Shown piece by piece: positions 1 to 9,685 of a stretch of 64,000 nt of DNA. Source of the stretch: Candidatus Caldilinea saccharophila. Its GTDB lineage: Bacteria > Chloroflexota > Anaerolineae > Caldilineales > Caldilineaceae. Location: the NCBI GenBank assembly GCA_016710365.1, contig JADJVW010000016.1, forward strand, positions 1-64,000. Direction: 5' to 3'. The notes below the pieces were generated by a model, which worked only from the letters and a program-made list of their open reading frames with translations, was not told where the DNA came from and did no database searches. Made by a program: the position numbers and the translations under genes. The number at the start of each line of letters is the position of its first letter. The stretch's first letter is position 1.

Positions 1-1350
1 CGTGCGATAAGCAATGCCGTCGCCGTCTACGTCCAGGTAGCGCCCCATCGCTGGCCCGTTGTGCGTCCTTGAACTTTGTCAGCTCTTTCGCATCGAGCAC
101 CTTGCCGCGATCCAGCGGTTTTTCCGGGTACTCGAATTCTTTGGTGATCCACAAGTTCATGCCGATGTCGAGGTCGCTGAGCACGAAGACCGGCGTCTGC
201 AGCCGCTCGGCCAGATCAAACGCCGCGCCTGCCATCTCGAAACATTCGGTCGGGTCCGCGGGCAAAAGCACCGGATGACGTCCATCGCCGTGGCCGAGAA
301 ATAGGAGGCGAGAATGTCGCCCTGGCTGGTGCGCGTGGGCAGCCCCGTGCTTGGCCCCATGCGCTGGATATTCCAGATCACGGCCGGAATTTCGGCAAAG
401 TAGCCGTAGCCGACATATTCCGCCATGAGGCTGATGCCCGGCCCGCTGGTCGCGGTCATCGCACGCGCGCCGGCCCAGCCCGCGCCCAGCACCATGCCGA
501 TCGCGGCCAGCTCATCTTCGGCCTGAATAATGGCGTAGGTCGCCTGCTTGGTTTCCGGGTCGCGCCGCACCTGCGCGGCATAGGAAATCATTCCCTCCGC
601 CATGCTGGACGACGGCGTGATCGGATACCAGGCCGCGAACGTGAAGCCGCTGAAGACTGCGCCCAGCGCGCCCGCGGTGTTGCCATCCACGAGCAGCGTG
701 CCTTCATTGAAGCCGGTCATGCGACCGACGCGGTAGGGCTGGTCGTTGGTGAGGTTTTCCTTCGCCCAGTCGTAGGCCGCGGTCACCATGCTCCAGTTCA
801 TCTCGATCGGCTTGGTCTTGCCGCCAAAGTTCCAGGTGAGCGCCTGCTTGATCTCGTCCATCTCAATTTCAAGGAGATGGGCGGCGACCCCCACGTAGAC
901 CATATTGGCGATATAGCGCTGCAGGTTATACGGTACATTGGCCGCCTTGACCAAGTTCTTGACCGGCATAGGGAAATAGTGGACATCCTTGCGGTGGTTG
1001 GCAATCGGCAGCGCATCGTCGTAGAGAACAATGCCGCCCGACTCCACACTCTCCATGTCCTCGGCCACCGTGGCGCCGTTCATGCAGATCATGACCTCAA
1101 TGCGCTCGCGGCGGGCAAGAAAGCCATCCTTGCTGAGCCGGATGTTGAACCACGTCGGCAGCCCTTGAATGTTGCTCGGAAAGAGATTCTTGCCCGTAAC
1201 CGGAATGCCCATCTTGTACAGCGAGCGAATCAACATGTTGTTGCTGGTCTGGCTGCCGGAGCCATTGGCCGTTGCAACATTGATGTTGAAGTCGTTGACG
1301 ACCAATTGATTGACTTGTTCGGTTTGGGGCTCTTGCACTATCACACTCAT
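1..1350 (-). CDS. 2-oxoacid:ferredoxin oxidoreductase, fused gamma/alpha subunit (partial, frame-broken)
   Basis: The product catalyses CoA-dependent oxidative decarboxylation of a 2-oxoacid with ferredoxin as acceptor (KorA/PorA/VorA family); the exact 2-oxoacid cannot be told from sequence. Residues about 20-190 are the gamma-type domain (NGSGSQTSNN near the start), and residues about 210 onward are the alpha pyrimidine-binding domain (WYPITPSSS, then the SGPGISLMAEYVGY stretch). The ATG at 1350 has GGGGAGG eight bases upstream. The reading frame breaks near 300 (SYF continues as LGHGDGRHPVLLPADPTE in another frame) and again near 60 (YLDVDGDG in a third frame). The gene runs off the left edge, where the beta subunit would be expected. 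Two breaks in 250 bases look like indel errors, but a decaying gene is not excluded. Confidence 0.85.
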
Positions 1351-1446
1351 TCTTTTTTCCTCCCCGATGAGGCGATTCGGATAGACTCTACTCAGAATTT
1401 GACTCTGTTTTATTGAGAAAACGGCGTTGGAATCACGTCGCTCTGC

Positions 1447-2169
1447 TCACATGCTCAAGTTCGCCGGCGCCGCCACCCCATTGGTGTGCACAGGCATTTC
1501 AATCGACGCCCCGCGCGCGCTCAGCAGTTGCATATGCTCGATGAGCAACTGTTTCCCCTCGGCAGGTCTCCCTTGACAGATGGCCTCCACGATGTGCTCG
1601 TGATAGCGCCACACTTCCTGCAAGTACCCGTAGTCGGCGTAAGTGTTCAACTCCACCGCTTCATACGCATCCCAGTACGCTTCGAGCAGCCCGACCACGA
1701 AAGGATTATCCAGCCGCCGGTAGATCGTAAGATGCAGCTCGCGGTGCTCCTGATACGGAATCTGGATGCGCGGCTCACTCAATTTTTGCCAGGCCGCCGC
1801 CACCAATGCGCGCAACGTCGCAAAATCTTCCTCCGCAAGCAGCGCTACCGCTTCCTCCCAGTAGACGCTTTCCAGATGCGCGCGCAGCCCGCTGAACGCG
1901 TCAAAATGCGACGGATCGATCGCAAGCGCAGTCAGCAGACTCAGCCGCACCGCGGGGAGAAAGCTGTACTCGGTGCGGCTGATGCCGCGACGCGGGCTGG
2001 CTTCCACCAACCCCAACATGCGCGCCACCTCAAACTGCTCGCGCAACTTGCCCATGCTCATATCCGTCTCCGCGCTGATCTCCGCCAACGATGGCAAGCG
2101 TTCACCCGCCGTATGGCCGCTGGCAAGAAGATAGCGTAAAAACTCAGAATCGATTTTGGACAAGATCAT
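1447..2169 (-). CDS. GntR-family transcriptional regulator, FCD effector domain
   Basis: This is a DNA-binding regulator of about 240 residues. The N-terminal winged helix (about 1-70) includes GERLPSLAEISAETDMSMGKLREQ. The all-helical FCD-type ligand domain (about 85-220) includes the metal-site-like EHRELHLTIYRR and YHEHIVEAI histidines. It lies upstream of the oxidoreductase gene on the same strand, 96 bases away, so it probably controls that gene as well as itself. The start at 2169 sits directly beside a palindrome, and a good sigma-70-type promoter lies about 45 bases upstream. The ligand is unknown; FCD regulators usually sense organic acids, which fits a 2-oxoacid pathway. Confidence 0.85.
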   Translation of the reverse strand: MILSKIDSEFLRYLLASGHTAGERLPSLAEISAETDMSMGKLREQFEVARMLGLVEASPRRGISRTEYSFLPAVRLSLLTALAIDPSHFDAFSGLRAHLESVYWEEAVALLAEEDFATLRALVAAAWQKLSEPRIQIPYQEHRELHLTIYRRLDNPFVVGLLEAYWDAYEAVELNTYADYGYLQEVWRYHEHIVEAICQGRPAEGKQLLIEHMQLLSARGASIEMPVHTNGVAAPANLSM

Positions 2170-2172
2170 AAT

Positions 2173-2202
2173 ATAATCTGATTATTACTATTATTCTGAT
2201 TG
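2173..2202. promoter_or_regulatory. Candidate GntR/FCD operator pair
   Basis: A perfect 13-base palindrome, ATAATCTGATTAT, occupies 2173-2185. A second imperfect copy, TATTCTGATTG, occupies 2192-2202 with the same phase, 18 bases away. Both lie between the promoter and the start codon of the GntR gene. The position suggests autorepression; this is inference from position and symmetry only. Confidence 0.5.
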
Positions 2203-2210
2203 GTAAGAAA

Positions 2211-2239
2211 ATTCTAGCATAGGCAATGGGCAAAGTCAA
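2211..2239 (-). promoter_or_regulatory. Sigma-70-type promoter of the GntR gene
   Basis: On the minus strand TTGACT (2239-2234) and TAGAAT (2216-2211) are separated by exactly 17 bases. Transcription would begin near 2204, just before the operator-like repeats. Confidence 0.6.
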
Positions 2240-2403
2240 TTAAAGCGAGATGAAAATGATGTGGAAAATCGTCACTGTTCAGCGTGGTCTGTTTTTTTGC
2301 TATGGCTTATAGTCACGGAAAATCAGGAAATTGTAGGAGGAGATACGGCCAGTCCTTCGCTAATTAATTTTCATGCTCCCCCAAGGCGCCAATGAGCAAT
2401 GAA

Positions 2404-2452
2404 ATCGCTTTTCTCTGCGCACCTCTGCATCTCAGCGTCTCTGCGTCAAGCT
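2404..2452. repeat. Dispersed CTCTGCG-type intergenic repeat
   Basis: The run contains several CTCTGCG/CTCTGCA words ending in CTCTGCGTCAAG. Similar sequence recurs at 42827-42867 (inverted), 43031-43071 and 47270-47311. It is intergenic and ends at the 3' end of the exporter permease gene. Confidence 0.6.
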
Positions 2453-4152
2453 ATTTCCCAATCAATCGGTTAGCGTTCCAGCTTGCTGCCGCCAGCACTT
2501 CCGCCTCCCGCATCGTCAGCACCTGTCCCGCATATCTCGCCAGCGCCGTAAATAGCACCGCAGCATAGACCAGCCTGAACAGCGTGCCCAGCGTGGTGAC
2601 CAGCGGCAGTTTCCACCACACGCCGAGCACCATGGGCAAAACCGTGGGCGCCGCGGCGACAGCCATCACAGGCGGCACGAACACCACCTGCACAACGCCG
2701 GTCGCGCAGCCGCCGCCGGAGCGCTGGCGCGTCGTGCGATTTTCGTCAAAGGGAAAAGGGTAATAGACCGACGCCACCATATTGACGGCAATGACGGCCA
2801 GCGCTGTGCCCGCGCCTGCCAGCAGGCCAAACAGAATGAGCGAGCTGCCGGCAATGATGCTGAGCACCGCCGTAGATCGCGGTGGGCACAAAGGCCATCA
2901 GGCTGTAGGCAAGTCCTTTGCCAAGCAAAAGCTGCCAACGCGGCGCGGGCGTCAACAATAGCGTCGTCAACCCGCGACTTTCCATGCCGAGCATGTTGGT
3001 GCTCAAGCCCCACGCGGCAAAGAGCATGATGGCGGGCAGCCCCAGCGCAGTCCATTCCGGCAGACGGCTGAGCGCGTCCATTTCACCGAAAAAGATCGCA
3101 ATGACCAGCACAAAAGGCGCCAGCACGCTTTGCAGCAATGCAATGCGCCGCTGGGGCACGCGCCAGATCGACTTGATCTCCTTGGCCAGCACCGCGCGTG
3201 CGAAAGGGGGCAGCCAGGCGAAGCCAAGCGCCGCAATGGCATCGCCGGCGCTAGTGCGTTTTTGCTGCACTTTTTTGGGCGCTAACGCCGGCGCACTCCA
3301 GGTCGTGGCGCCGGTCGTCATGCGCAAAAGCAGTTCCACCACACCCACAACAGCACCGCCAGCCACGCAGTTGCATACCTGAGCCAGAGCAGCGCGCCAC
3401 CCCAGTTGCCCGCGGACGCGACGCCACCGCCTGGGCGCACGCTCCCCGGCGGCAGCCAGCGCAGGAAATTCAATGGCTCGATTTGACTCAGCTCCGCCGC
3501 GCCGGCCGCGCGCGCCCAGGCTTCGACGCCGCGGTTGATAAAGTAGCAGGAAGAGCCAAGCAACGAAAAGACGACGATCGAGAGATCGCGGAAGCGGCGG
3601 CTGCGCAACAGCCCCATGCTTGCGGTCAACACCAACTGGCCCGCGGCCATCATCAGCAGATAGGCCACGAAGATGGCGGGCAGCACGACGATCAGCAGCA
3701 GCGGCTGATCAAACCAGCCGACCAGCATGGCCAGAAAAAAGGGGAGCGTCACATAGCTGGGGCCGTCGAAGAGCGTGCCGAGCAGCGTGCTCGCCACCCA
3801 GTCGCGCCGCGTGGCGGATGGTGACCAACAGCCGCGACAGATCCAATCCCTCGTTGGTGCGAAAAGCCAGCAGTGGCAACACGATCCAGATCAGCCACAG
3901 CACGCTCAGCACAATCCCCATTACCTGCACCGGCCACGGGTCGGGCGCGGCGACGTAGGCAAAGCCGGACGCTGTCGCCACCAGGAGCACGAGCGGGCCA
4001 AAGATGACGAGAAAGACAAGGAAGCCCACCATCTGCCCTGGCTCGCGCTCGAATTGGCGCCGCAACAAACGCAGACGCAGACGCAGCAGCGCCTGTTGCT
4101 TCGCTGCGTCCAACTTGAATGTTGCAAACAAGCGCTCGGCTACTCCAGCCAT
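2451..4152 (-). CDS. ABC-2-type exporter permease, three frame breaks
   Basis: This is the membrane subunit of an ABC exporter, partner of the ATPase at 4140-4931. Read through the breaks it is about 565 residues with many hydrophobic segments, for example MVGFLVFLVIFGPLVLLVA, LLLIVVLPAIFVAYLLMMA, APFVLVIAIFF and LFGLLAGAGTALAVIAV. The frame changes near 3810, 3330 and 2885, and homologous-looking sequence continues cleanly on each side. That is more like indel error than decay, but three breaks leave doubt that the gene is functional. The start at 4152 overlaps the ATPase stop by 13 bases, so translation is coupled. The substrate is unknown. Confidence 0.75.
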
Positions 4153-4931
4153 GACAGGCGCCGTCCGCCCTCCTCCAGCAGCCCTTCTTCGGTTGCGCCC
4201 ACCGTGCGCAAGAAAATTTCTTCCAGCGTGCCGTGCTCGCCCGTCTGCGCCAGCGTGCGCAGCTCGGCCATGGTGCCCTGCGCCACAAGCCGCCCCTGGG
4301 TGATGACGCCGATGCGCGTGCAGAGCCGTTCGACCACTTCGAGAATGTGGGAGGAGAAGAAGATCGTCGCGCCGCGTGCGCGCAGCCGCTGCAACACATT
4401 GCGGATAGCGCGCCCGGAAATGGCGTCAACGCCTTCAAAGGGTTCGTCGAGGAAGAGCACGCGCGGGGCATGAATGATGGCCGCGGCCAGCGCCGTCTTC
4501 TTGCGCATCCCCTGCGAATAATCGACGATCAACTTGTCGGCGTCGGCGTCGAGATCCATCAGATCGAGCAACTCGTCGGTGCGCCGCGCCGCATCCTCGG
4601 TGGAGAGACCGTACATGACGCCGACAAAGCGCACGAATTCGCGCGCGGTCAGGCGCTCATAGAGCGCCAGCCCTTCGGGCAATACGCCGATCAGTTGCTT
4701 GGCTTGCAGCGGCTGCTGCCACATGTCGATGCCGGCGATGCGCGCCTGTCCAGCGGTCGGGCGCAGCAGCCCAACGAGCATTTTAATCGTGGTCGATTTG
4801 CCGGCGCCGTTGGGGCCTAAAAAGCCGTAAAACTCCCCTTCATCTACGGCGAGGTCAAGGTGATCGACGGCAATTTTGGGGCCAAAGGTGCGGGTGAGTT
4901 GAATCGCTTCGACAGCAGGCATAGTGCTCAT
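4140..4931 (-). CDS. ABC transporter ATP-binding protein (CcmA/ABC-2 type)
   Basis: This cytosolic ATPase drives the adjacent permease. Walker A is GPNGAGKST (about residues 39-47), the signature is YSQGMRKK (about 139-146) and Walker B is VLFLDEPFEGVD (about 160-171), followed by SSHILEVVERL with the switch histidine. Length (263 residues) is normal for the family. It is the first gene of a two-gene operon with overlapping ends. An export or resistance role is likely; the substrate cannot be assigned. Confidence 0.9.
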   Translation of the reverse strand: MSTMPAVEAIQLTRTFGPKIAVDHLDLAVDEGEFYGFLGPNGAGKSTTIKMLVGLLRPTAGQARIAGIDMWQQPLQAKQLIGVLPEGLALYERLTAREFVRFVGVMYGLSTEDAARRTDELLDLMDLDADADKLIVDYSQGMRKKTALAAAIIHAPRVLFLDEPFEGVDAISGRAIRNVLQRLRARGATIFFSSHILEVVERLCTRIGVITQGRLVAQGTMAELRTLAQTGEHGTLEEIFLRTVGATEEGLLEEGGRRLSWLE

Positions 4932-4942
4932 TTACTGCTTGG

Positions 4943-5004
4943 AAAAACCGAGTTTCTTTTCTGGCATGACCAGAGTGAAGCAAGCAACAAGAAACTCGGT
5001 TTTT
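4943..5004 (-). terminator. Hairpin terminator downstream of the desaturase
   Basis: A perfect 16-base inverted repeat (AAAAACCGAGTTTCTT and its complement at 4989-5004) has A/T runs at the base of the stem. It lies between the desaturase stop (5035) and the exporter ATPase start (4931). Confidence 0.6.
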
Positions 5005-5034
5005 ATCGGCTATCACGGGTAACTGTGAGTACAG

Positions 5035-6087
5035 TCAGCCGGCGTTCTGCGTCAGGGCAGTGCGGTATTGCAATGCTTCCTTGAAGGTGACCAGCCGCTG
5101 CTTTTTCTCATCCCATAGCGCCAGTGAGGTCGTTTTGAAGCTGCTCCACAGCGTCAACTGTACGACGCGCTGCATGATGGGGTTTTCTGCGTGACAGCGT
5201 TCCAGGTTGTAATTGGGAATGCGTGGGCTGAGGTGATGGATGTGGTGGAACCCAATGTTGCCGGTGAACCACTGCAGCAGCTTGGGCAGCCGGTAGTAGG
5301 AACTGCCGTGCATGGCGGCGAGCGTGTAGTCCCATTCCGGTGTGTGTTCCCAGTAGGTGCGCTCAAATTGATGCTGAACGTAGAAGAGCCAGGTTCCGGC
5401 CGCGGCCGCAATCAAAAAAGTCGGCAGGAAGATCGCCAGCACCGCGCCGACGCTCACCCACACCATAAATAGGGTGAACAGACCTAGCAGCGCCAGGTTG
5501 GTGTACAGCACAGATTCTCGCTCACCGTTGCGCCACTCCTTCTTTACCTCGATCGGAAAGCGCTCCAAGATCAGAAAATTGATGCCAGGTGCGACCCCAA
5601 AGAGAAAAAGCGGATGGCGGAAAACGCGATAGGCGACTTTTTTCCACCACGGCGCGGCCAGATATTCATCGACGGTCATCGTCCATACATCGCCGACGCC
5701 GCGTTCTTCCAATTCGGCGTGATGGGCGTGATGGATGGCATGGGACTTGCGCCAGTATTTATACGGCGTGAGGGTGATCAGGCTGCACACGACGCCGGTC
5801 GAGTCGTTGGCCTTGCGCGACTTATAGAACGAACCGTGACCACAATCGTGCTGGATGATAAAGATGCGCACGGCAAATCCAGCCGCCGGGATGGCAAGCA
5901 GCAGCGTCAGCCAGTAGCCGATATTCAGGCTGAAGTACATCACCACCCAGCATAGAAACAGCCCGCCGAATGAGTTGATAAGTTGCCAGATGCTCTTGCG
6001 TGCGTCCGGTCGTTGATATTTGGCGACAACTTGTCGCCAGCCTTCGTAAGCCGCTGCATCCTGTGCGGGTTGGGTAGGTAGATCCAT
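5035..6087 (-). CDS. Membrane fatty acid desaturase (acyl-lipid, Delta12/omega-3 type)
   Basis: This is a membrane di-iron desaturase of about 350 residues that introduces a double bond into acyl chains and so adjusts membrane fluidity. The three histidine boxes are all present: HDCGH (about residue 80), HAIHHAHH (about 116-123) and HHIHH (about 283-287). Hydrophobic segments pair before and between them (for example GGLFLCWVVMYF, WLTLLLAIPAAGFAV, AVLAIFLPTFLIAAAAGTWLF). It is a single gene with its own terminator. Regiospecificity cannot be read from the sequence. Confidence 0.92.
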   Translation of the reverse strand: MDLPTQPAQDAAAYEGWRQVVAKYQRPDARKSIWQLINSFGGLFLCWVVMYFSLNIGYWLTLLLAIPAAGFAVRIFIIQHDCGHGSFYKSRKANDSTGVVCSLITLTPYKYWRKSHAIHHAHHAELEERGVGDVWTMTVDEYLAAPWWKKVAYRVFRHPLFLFGVAPGINFLILERFPIEVKKEWRNGERESVLYTNLALLGLFTLFMVWVSVGAVLAIFLPTFLIAAAAGTWLFYVQHQFERTYWEHTPEWDYTLAAMHGSSYYRLPKLLQWFTGNIGFHHIHHLSPRIPNYNLERCHAENPIMQRVVQLTLWSSFKTTSLALWDEKKQRLVTFKEALQYRTALTQNAG

Positions 6088-6125
6088 TTCCTGTGGTTTC
6101 CTTTCGCATCGCGAAAATTAACGAG

Positions 6126-6449
6126 TCAGCCAAAGGGGGCAATTACAGTAAGAAACGTCAACAAAGCGGCGCTGTCGTTAATTACGCCATGCGGTGCGCC
6201 GGCCGGCGCCAAAATCAGATCGCCTGCCGCGCAGGTCTGCGTCGTGTCGTCGACAGTGAAACGACCGGCGCCTTCCACTACGTAATAGAACTTGTCCTGG
6301 TCGCTGTGTTCATGAATGGATTGCGCCTGGCCCGGCCGCAATACGTTCAGCCCGACCAGCAAACGGTCGCTCTGAAAAAAGGTGTGTTTGAAGGACTTCT
6401 CTCCAGGCTCACGGATGAAATCGGTGACGGTCAAAAAGTTGTCGTTCAT
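6126..6449 (-). CDS. Small single-domain cupin
   Basis: This 107-residue protein is one cupin barrel. Motif 1 is HEHSDQDKFYYVVEGAG (about residues 43-59) with the usual metal-binding His/His/Glu pattern. Motif 2 is GDLILAPAGAPHGV (about 74-87) with its His. The family binds a metal and serves as dioxygenase, isomerase or sensor, and no specific role can be assigned. It sits 38 bases upstream of the desaturase on the same strand, so the two may be co-transcribed. Confidence 0.8.
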   Translation of the reverse strand: MNDNFLTVTDFIREPGEKSFKHTFFQSDRLLVGLNVLRPGQAQSIHEHSDQDKFYYVVEGAGRFTVDDTTQTCAAGDLILAPAGAPHGVINDSAALLTFLTVIAPFG

Positions 6450-6482
6450 AGGATTGTTTCGACAATCTCTCCCATCGTAACA

Positions 6483-6605
6483 GTAGGTCAGGCTACCAGC
6501 CTGACGCTGCTCGTTGGTGCAAATCCGTCGGGCTGATAGCCCGACCTACGCGTTTATCGTAGGTCAGGCTACCAGCCTGACGCCGCTCGTTGGTGTAAAT
6601 CCGTC
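6483..6605. repeat. Dispersed palindromic (REP-like) repeat, three hairpins
   Basis: Three short hairpins lie in a row: GTCAGGCT-acc-AGCCTGAC at about 6487 and again at about 6563, with GTCGGGCT-gat-AGCCCGAC at about 6527 between them. A TCGTTGGTG(C/T)AAATCCGTC spacer occurs twice. The same GTAGGTCxGGCT core recurs at 15969-16164 and 48306-48370. The element ends on the stop codon of the amidohydrolase. Confidence 0.65.
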
Positions 6606-7805
6606 TACGTCTGCTCCAGGTAGGTGGCGGCGGTTGCCGCCAGCAGCGCCGCGCCGGTGGCGAGCATACGCTCGTCAAAGTCAAAGGTAGGGCTGTGGTG
6701 TGGGCTGTTGAGCGGGCCCGCGGGATCATTGGCGCCGACCAGGACAAAGCAACCTGGCGCGCGCACCAAAAATTCCGACATGTCCTCGCCCACCATCATC
6801 GGCGTCATCGTGGCAACCTGGTCGCTTCCAACCAGCTCGGTGGCGACGGCGCGCATCAAGCCCGCGCCTGCCTCGGTGTTGATCGTCGGCAGCACGCCTG
6901 CGGTGAAAGTCAGCTCGCATGTGGCGCGGTGCGCGGCGCAGATGCCTTCCGCCACTTCGCGCATTCGTCGCACGAGCAGGTCGCGCGTCGCCAGATCGAA
7001 AGAGCGGATCGAACAGCCCAGAGCCGCGCGGCCGGCGATGACGTTGCTGGCCGCGCCCGCGTGAAAGCTTCCCACAGTGATCACCGCCGGATTCGTCGGG
7101 TCGACGGTGCGTGAAACGATCGTCTGCCACGCCAGCACGATCTCGCTGGCGACCACGATAGCGTCGATTGTTTCGTGGGGCATGGCGCCGGACCACCACG
7201 CCTGCCACGGTCAGATCCACCTTGTCGGCGCCGGCCATCAACGGGCCGGACTGCACCACAACTTGATGCAGCGGCAGACGGCTCCATAAATGCAACCCAA
7301 ATGCCGCTTGAGGCGTTGGCGCTGCGAGCGCGCCGTCAGCGATCATTGCATGCGCGCCGCCCAGCCCCTCTTCCGCCGGCTGAAAGACAAGCTTGACGCG
7401 GCCGGTAAGCTCGTTCCGATGGCGGGCCAGCATCTGCGCCACCCCCATGCCGATCGCGGTGTGCCCGTCGTGCCCGCACGCGTGCATGACGCCCGGCGTC
7501 TGTGATCGATACGCTACATCGTTCTGCTCTTGAATGGGCAGCGTCCGTATGTCGAAGCGCACCAGCACCGTGGGTGCGGTCGCGGCAGCGCGTCAGTCCA
7601 CCAGGGCCACCACGCCCGTTTTGCCGACGCCGGTGGCGGTCTCCAGCCCGAGCGCGCGCAGATGGTCGGCGACGATGCCGGCGGTGCGCACCTCTGCAAA
7701 GCCCAGTTCGGGATGCGCATGAAAGTCGCGACGCCAGGCGACAAGTTGCGGCTGTAGCTCCTGGGCCTCCGCTTTGAAGCGGTCGAGCAGCGACATAGAT
7801 TTCAT
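6605..7805 (-). CDS. M20 family amidohydrolase (N-acyl amino acid / hippurate type), frame-broken
   Basis: This zinc metallo-amidohydrolase removes an acyl group from an amino acid or similar amide. Visible motifs are WRRDFHAHPELGF near residue 25, MHACGHDGH (metal His/Asp), VFQPAEEG (catalytic Glu pair) and MMVGEDMSEFL with HHSPTFDFDE toward the C-terminus. About 400 residues in total is normal. An in-frame TGA at 7593-7595 replaces an expected Gly codon after GVVALVD, and the frame shifts near 7185. Its ATG at 7805 overlaps the stop of the aldehyde oxidoreductase as ATGA, so the two are coupled. It is either a sequencing artefact or a recent pseudogene. Confidence 0.8.
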
Positions 7806-9549
7806 CTTTCGAGGGACGGTTCCAGCGCGTCGGCGGCCGGTTGAAGTTCGTCGTAGATAGGGTGCACCTCTTCGCCGTGGAAGCGCGCGGTCAAGCCTGT
7901 AGGGGGAAGCTTTTCCTCGTAGAAGAACTTCGGCAGTTCGTCATCGGCGGCGGTGAAACCGGCTTGGCGGTTGAATCTGCGCTCGTAATAAAGCGTCAGG
8001 CGTCCAAGTTCCTCAAAAATTCTGGCGTAAGGTCGGTGGCGTGAGCCGCGTTGATCGCATCAGTCAGGAATTCGAGATTGGTGTTGGTGACGGTTTGCCC
8101 AAACATACACAGACCCAGCGAGTCGTTGGCCGCCACCTTGATCTGTTGTTTCAAGCTGAGATCCATCAGCGTTTCCAAATCCATCTCGCGCGTCTTGAGG
8201 CGCGGCAGGTTGCCGGCCGTGTGATCCGCCCCCTGCGCCGTCACCATCATCGTGACGCCCGTGGCTTCGACTATACGCGGGTCGTAGGCGCTGATGGCCT
8301 GCTTTTTGATGACAGGCACGCGCTCCACCTTGTAGTGGACGCCGACGCGCGCCGTGCCTTGCGCCCACAGACGTCCGTGTTCTGTGCCGCGCGCAATTTC
8401 GGCGAGCGCTTCGATCATCCACTGCACATCGCCAAACTCAGCCAGCCCCGCATCCATCAGCACACCGAGGGTGGCGCCCGTCTCAATCGAATCGACGCCC
8501 AGGTCGTTGGCGATATAGTTGAGTTGCGCCAGATCGTCAGGGTCGGTAATGCCGCAGTTCGTGCCGAGCAGACCGAGCGTCTCGTATTCGACCGGCGAAA
8601 CCACTTCCTTCCCCTTGGCATCGAAATAGACGTTGCTGCACTGGATCGCACAGCCTGGCATGCACGGGTGCGTCTGATCGCCTCCGCGCGCGGTGTTGAG
8701 CTCGCCGATATAGTCGCCGCCCATTTTGAAGGTTTCCCCGGCGGAGACGTCGGCAACCTGGCCGCCTGTAAAGTTGCGCACCGGCAGGCCGCCGATATAG
8801 TTTTGGTAGTCGGCCATGCCCATCGTGCCCACTTTGTTGTAAAAGTTCATCACGACGGAATCTTCGCGCAGGAGCTTTGCGTATTCCCTGATGCTGGCGG
8901 TGACCTTCTTCGGGTCGCCAAAGGGCGGCGCCTTGTCCAGATCGACGACAATGGCCTTGACGCGCTTGTTGCCCATCACCGCGCCGACGCCGCCGCGCGC
9001 GGCCAGCCGCGACGGCCGCAGATCCTTGTCGCTGAAGGCGATGCCGGCCAGCAAACCCTGATATTCACCGACCGGCCCGCAAAGGGCAATCGCCACCTTG
9101 CGGCTGTAGCGCGCGTAAAGCATCTCTGCGGCGGCAAAATTGCCCTTGCCGAGGTAGGTGGAAGCGTCGTCAAAGTCGATGCCGCCATCCTTGCGCAAGT
9201 GGATCACCACCCAGTCGGGCGAGGCGCCAAAGAGCGTGAAGCCGGCAACACGCAGTTGCCCCAGCCCATAGCTGAACGTGCCACCGCCGTTAGCCTCCTT
9301 GATGCCGCCGGTGAGCGGGCTTTTGCAGCCCACGCTGGTGCGATTGGCGTTCGAAAAGGTCGTCCCCGCAAAGGGGCCGGCCGAGAAGATCAGCGGGTTC
9401 TCCGGCGACAGCGGATCGACGCCGGCCAATCCGCGCTCGACGAGCGTCTTGGCAATCAGATAACGCCCGGCGAGGACGACGTCTTTGCCGTGAAGGGGGC
9501 GTGCGTCGACTGAGTGGGTGGTGAGGTCAATATCGTAATATGTTCGCAT
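7802..9549 (-). CDS. Aldehyde:ferredoxin oxidoreductase family protein (tungsten enzyme)
   Basis: This tungstopterin/4Fe-4S enzyme oxidises aldehydes to acids with ferredoxin; the paralogous subfamily is not resolved. The cluster cysteines appear as CMPGCAIQC (about residue 300) and the late Cys in NDSLGLCMFG. Pterin contacts are in DPDDLAQLNYIANDLGVDSIETG. The preferred start is the ATG at 9549 (MRTYYDIDL, with GGAG eight bases upstream) rather than one 36 bases earlier. The frame breaks in a five-base A/T run at 8015-8019. In the other frame the family C-terminus continues (EELGRLTLYYERRFN to EPSLER) and stops at 7802, overlapping the next ATG. That tidy ending argues the break is an indel error. 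Confidence 0.85.
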
Positions 9550-9578
9550 AGTAGGCGCTCCAGGTTCTTGTGGCCAAC

Positions 9579-9629
9579 CGGTCACAGATGACCAGACCGT
9601 ACCACTTTTGTTGCCATTAAGCGGTCACA
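9579..9629. promoter_or_regulatory. Possible operator upstream of the aldehyde oxidoreductase
   Basis: A 14-base inverted repeat, GGTCA-CAGA-TGACC, occupies 9580-9593. The half-site word CGGTCACA occurs at 9579 and again at 9622. They lie 30-80 bases upstream of the start codon. This is a candidate regulator site only. Confidence 0.35.
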
Positions 9630-9685
9630 AAGCTTACCATGTTGTTGTGCGCTTGACCAACTTGTCGAGTGGAATAGGATGTACT

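Noticed and set aside
7593..7595. UGA recoding (Gly or selenocysteine) in the amidohydrolase
   Set aside because: No selenocysteine context, TGA is a normal stop in many genes here, and base-level error is far more likely.
8041..9513. Long open frame on the plus strand opposite the aldehyde oxidoreductase
   Set aside because: It is the antisense shadow of a well-conserved gene in GC-rich DNA; composition is His/Arg/Ala-rich with no motif.
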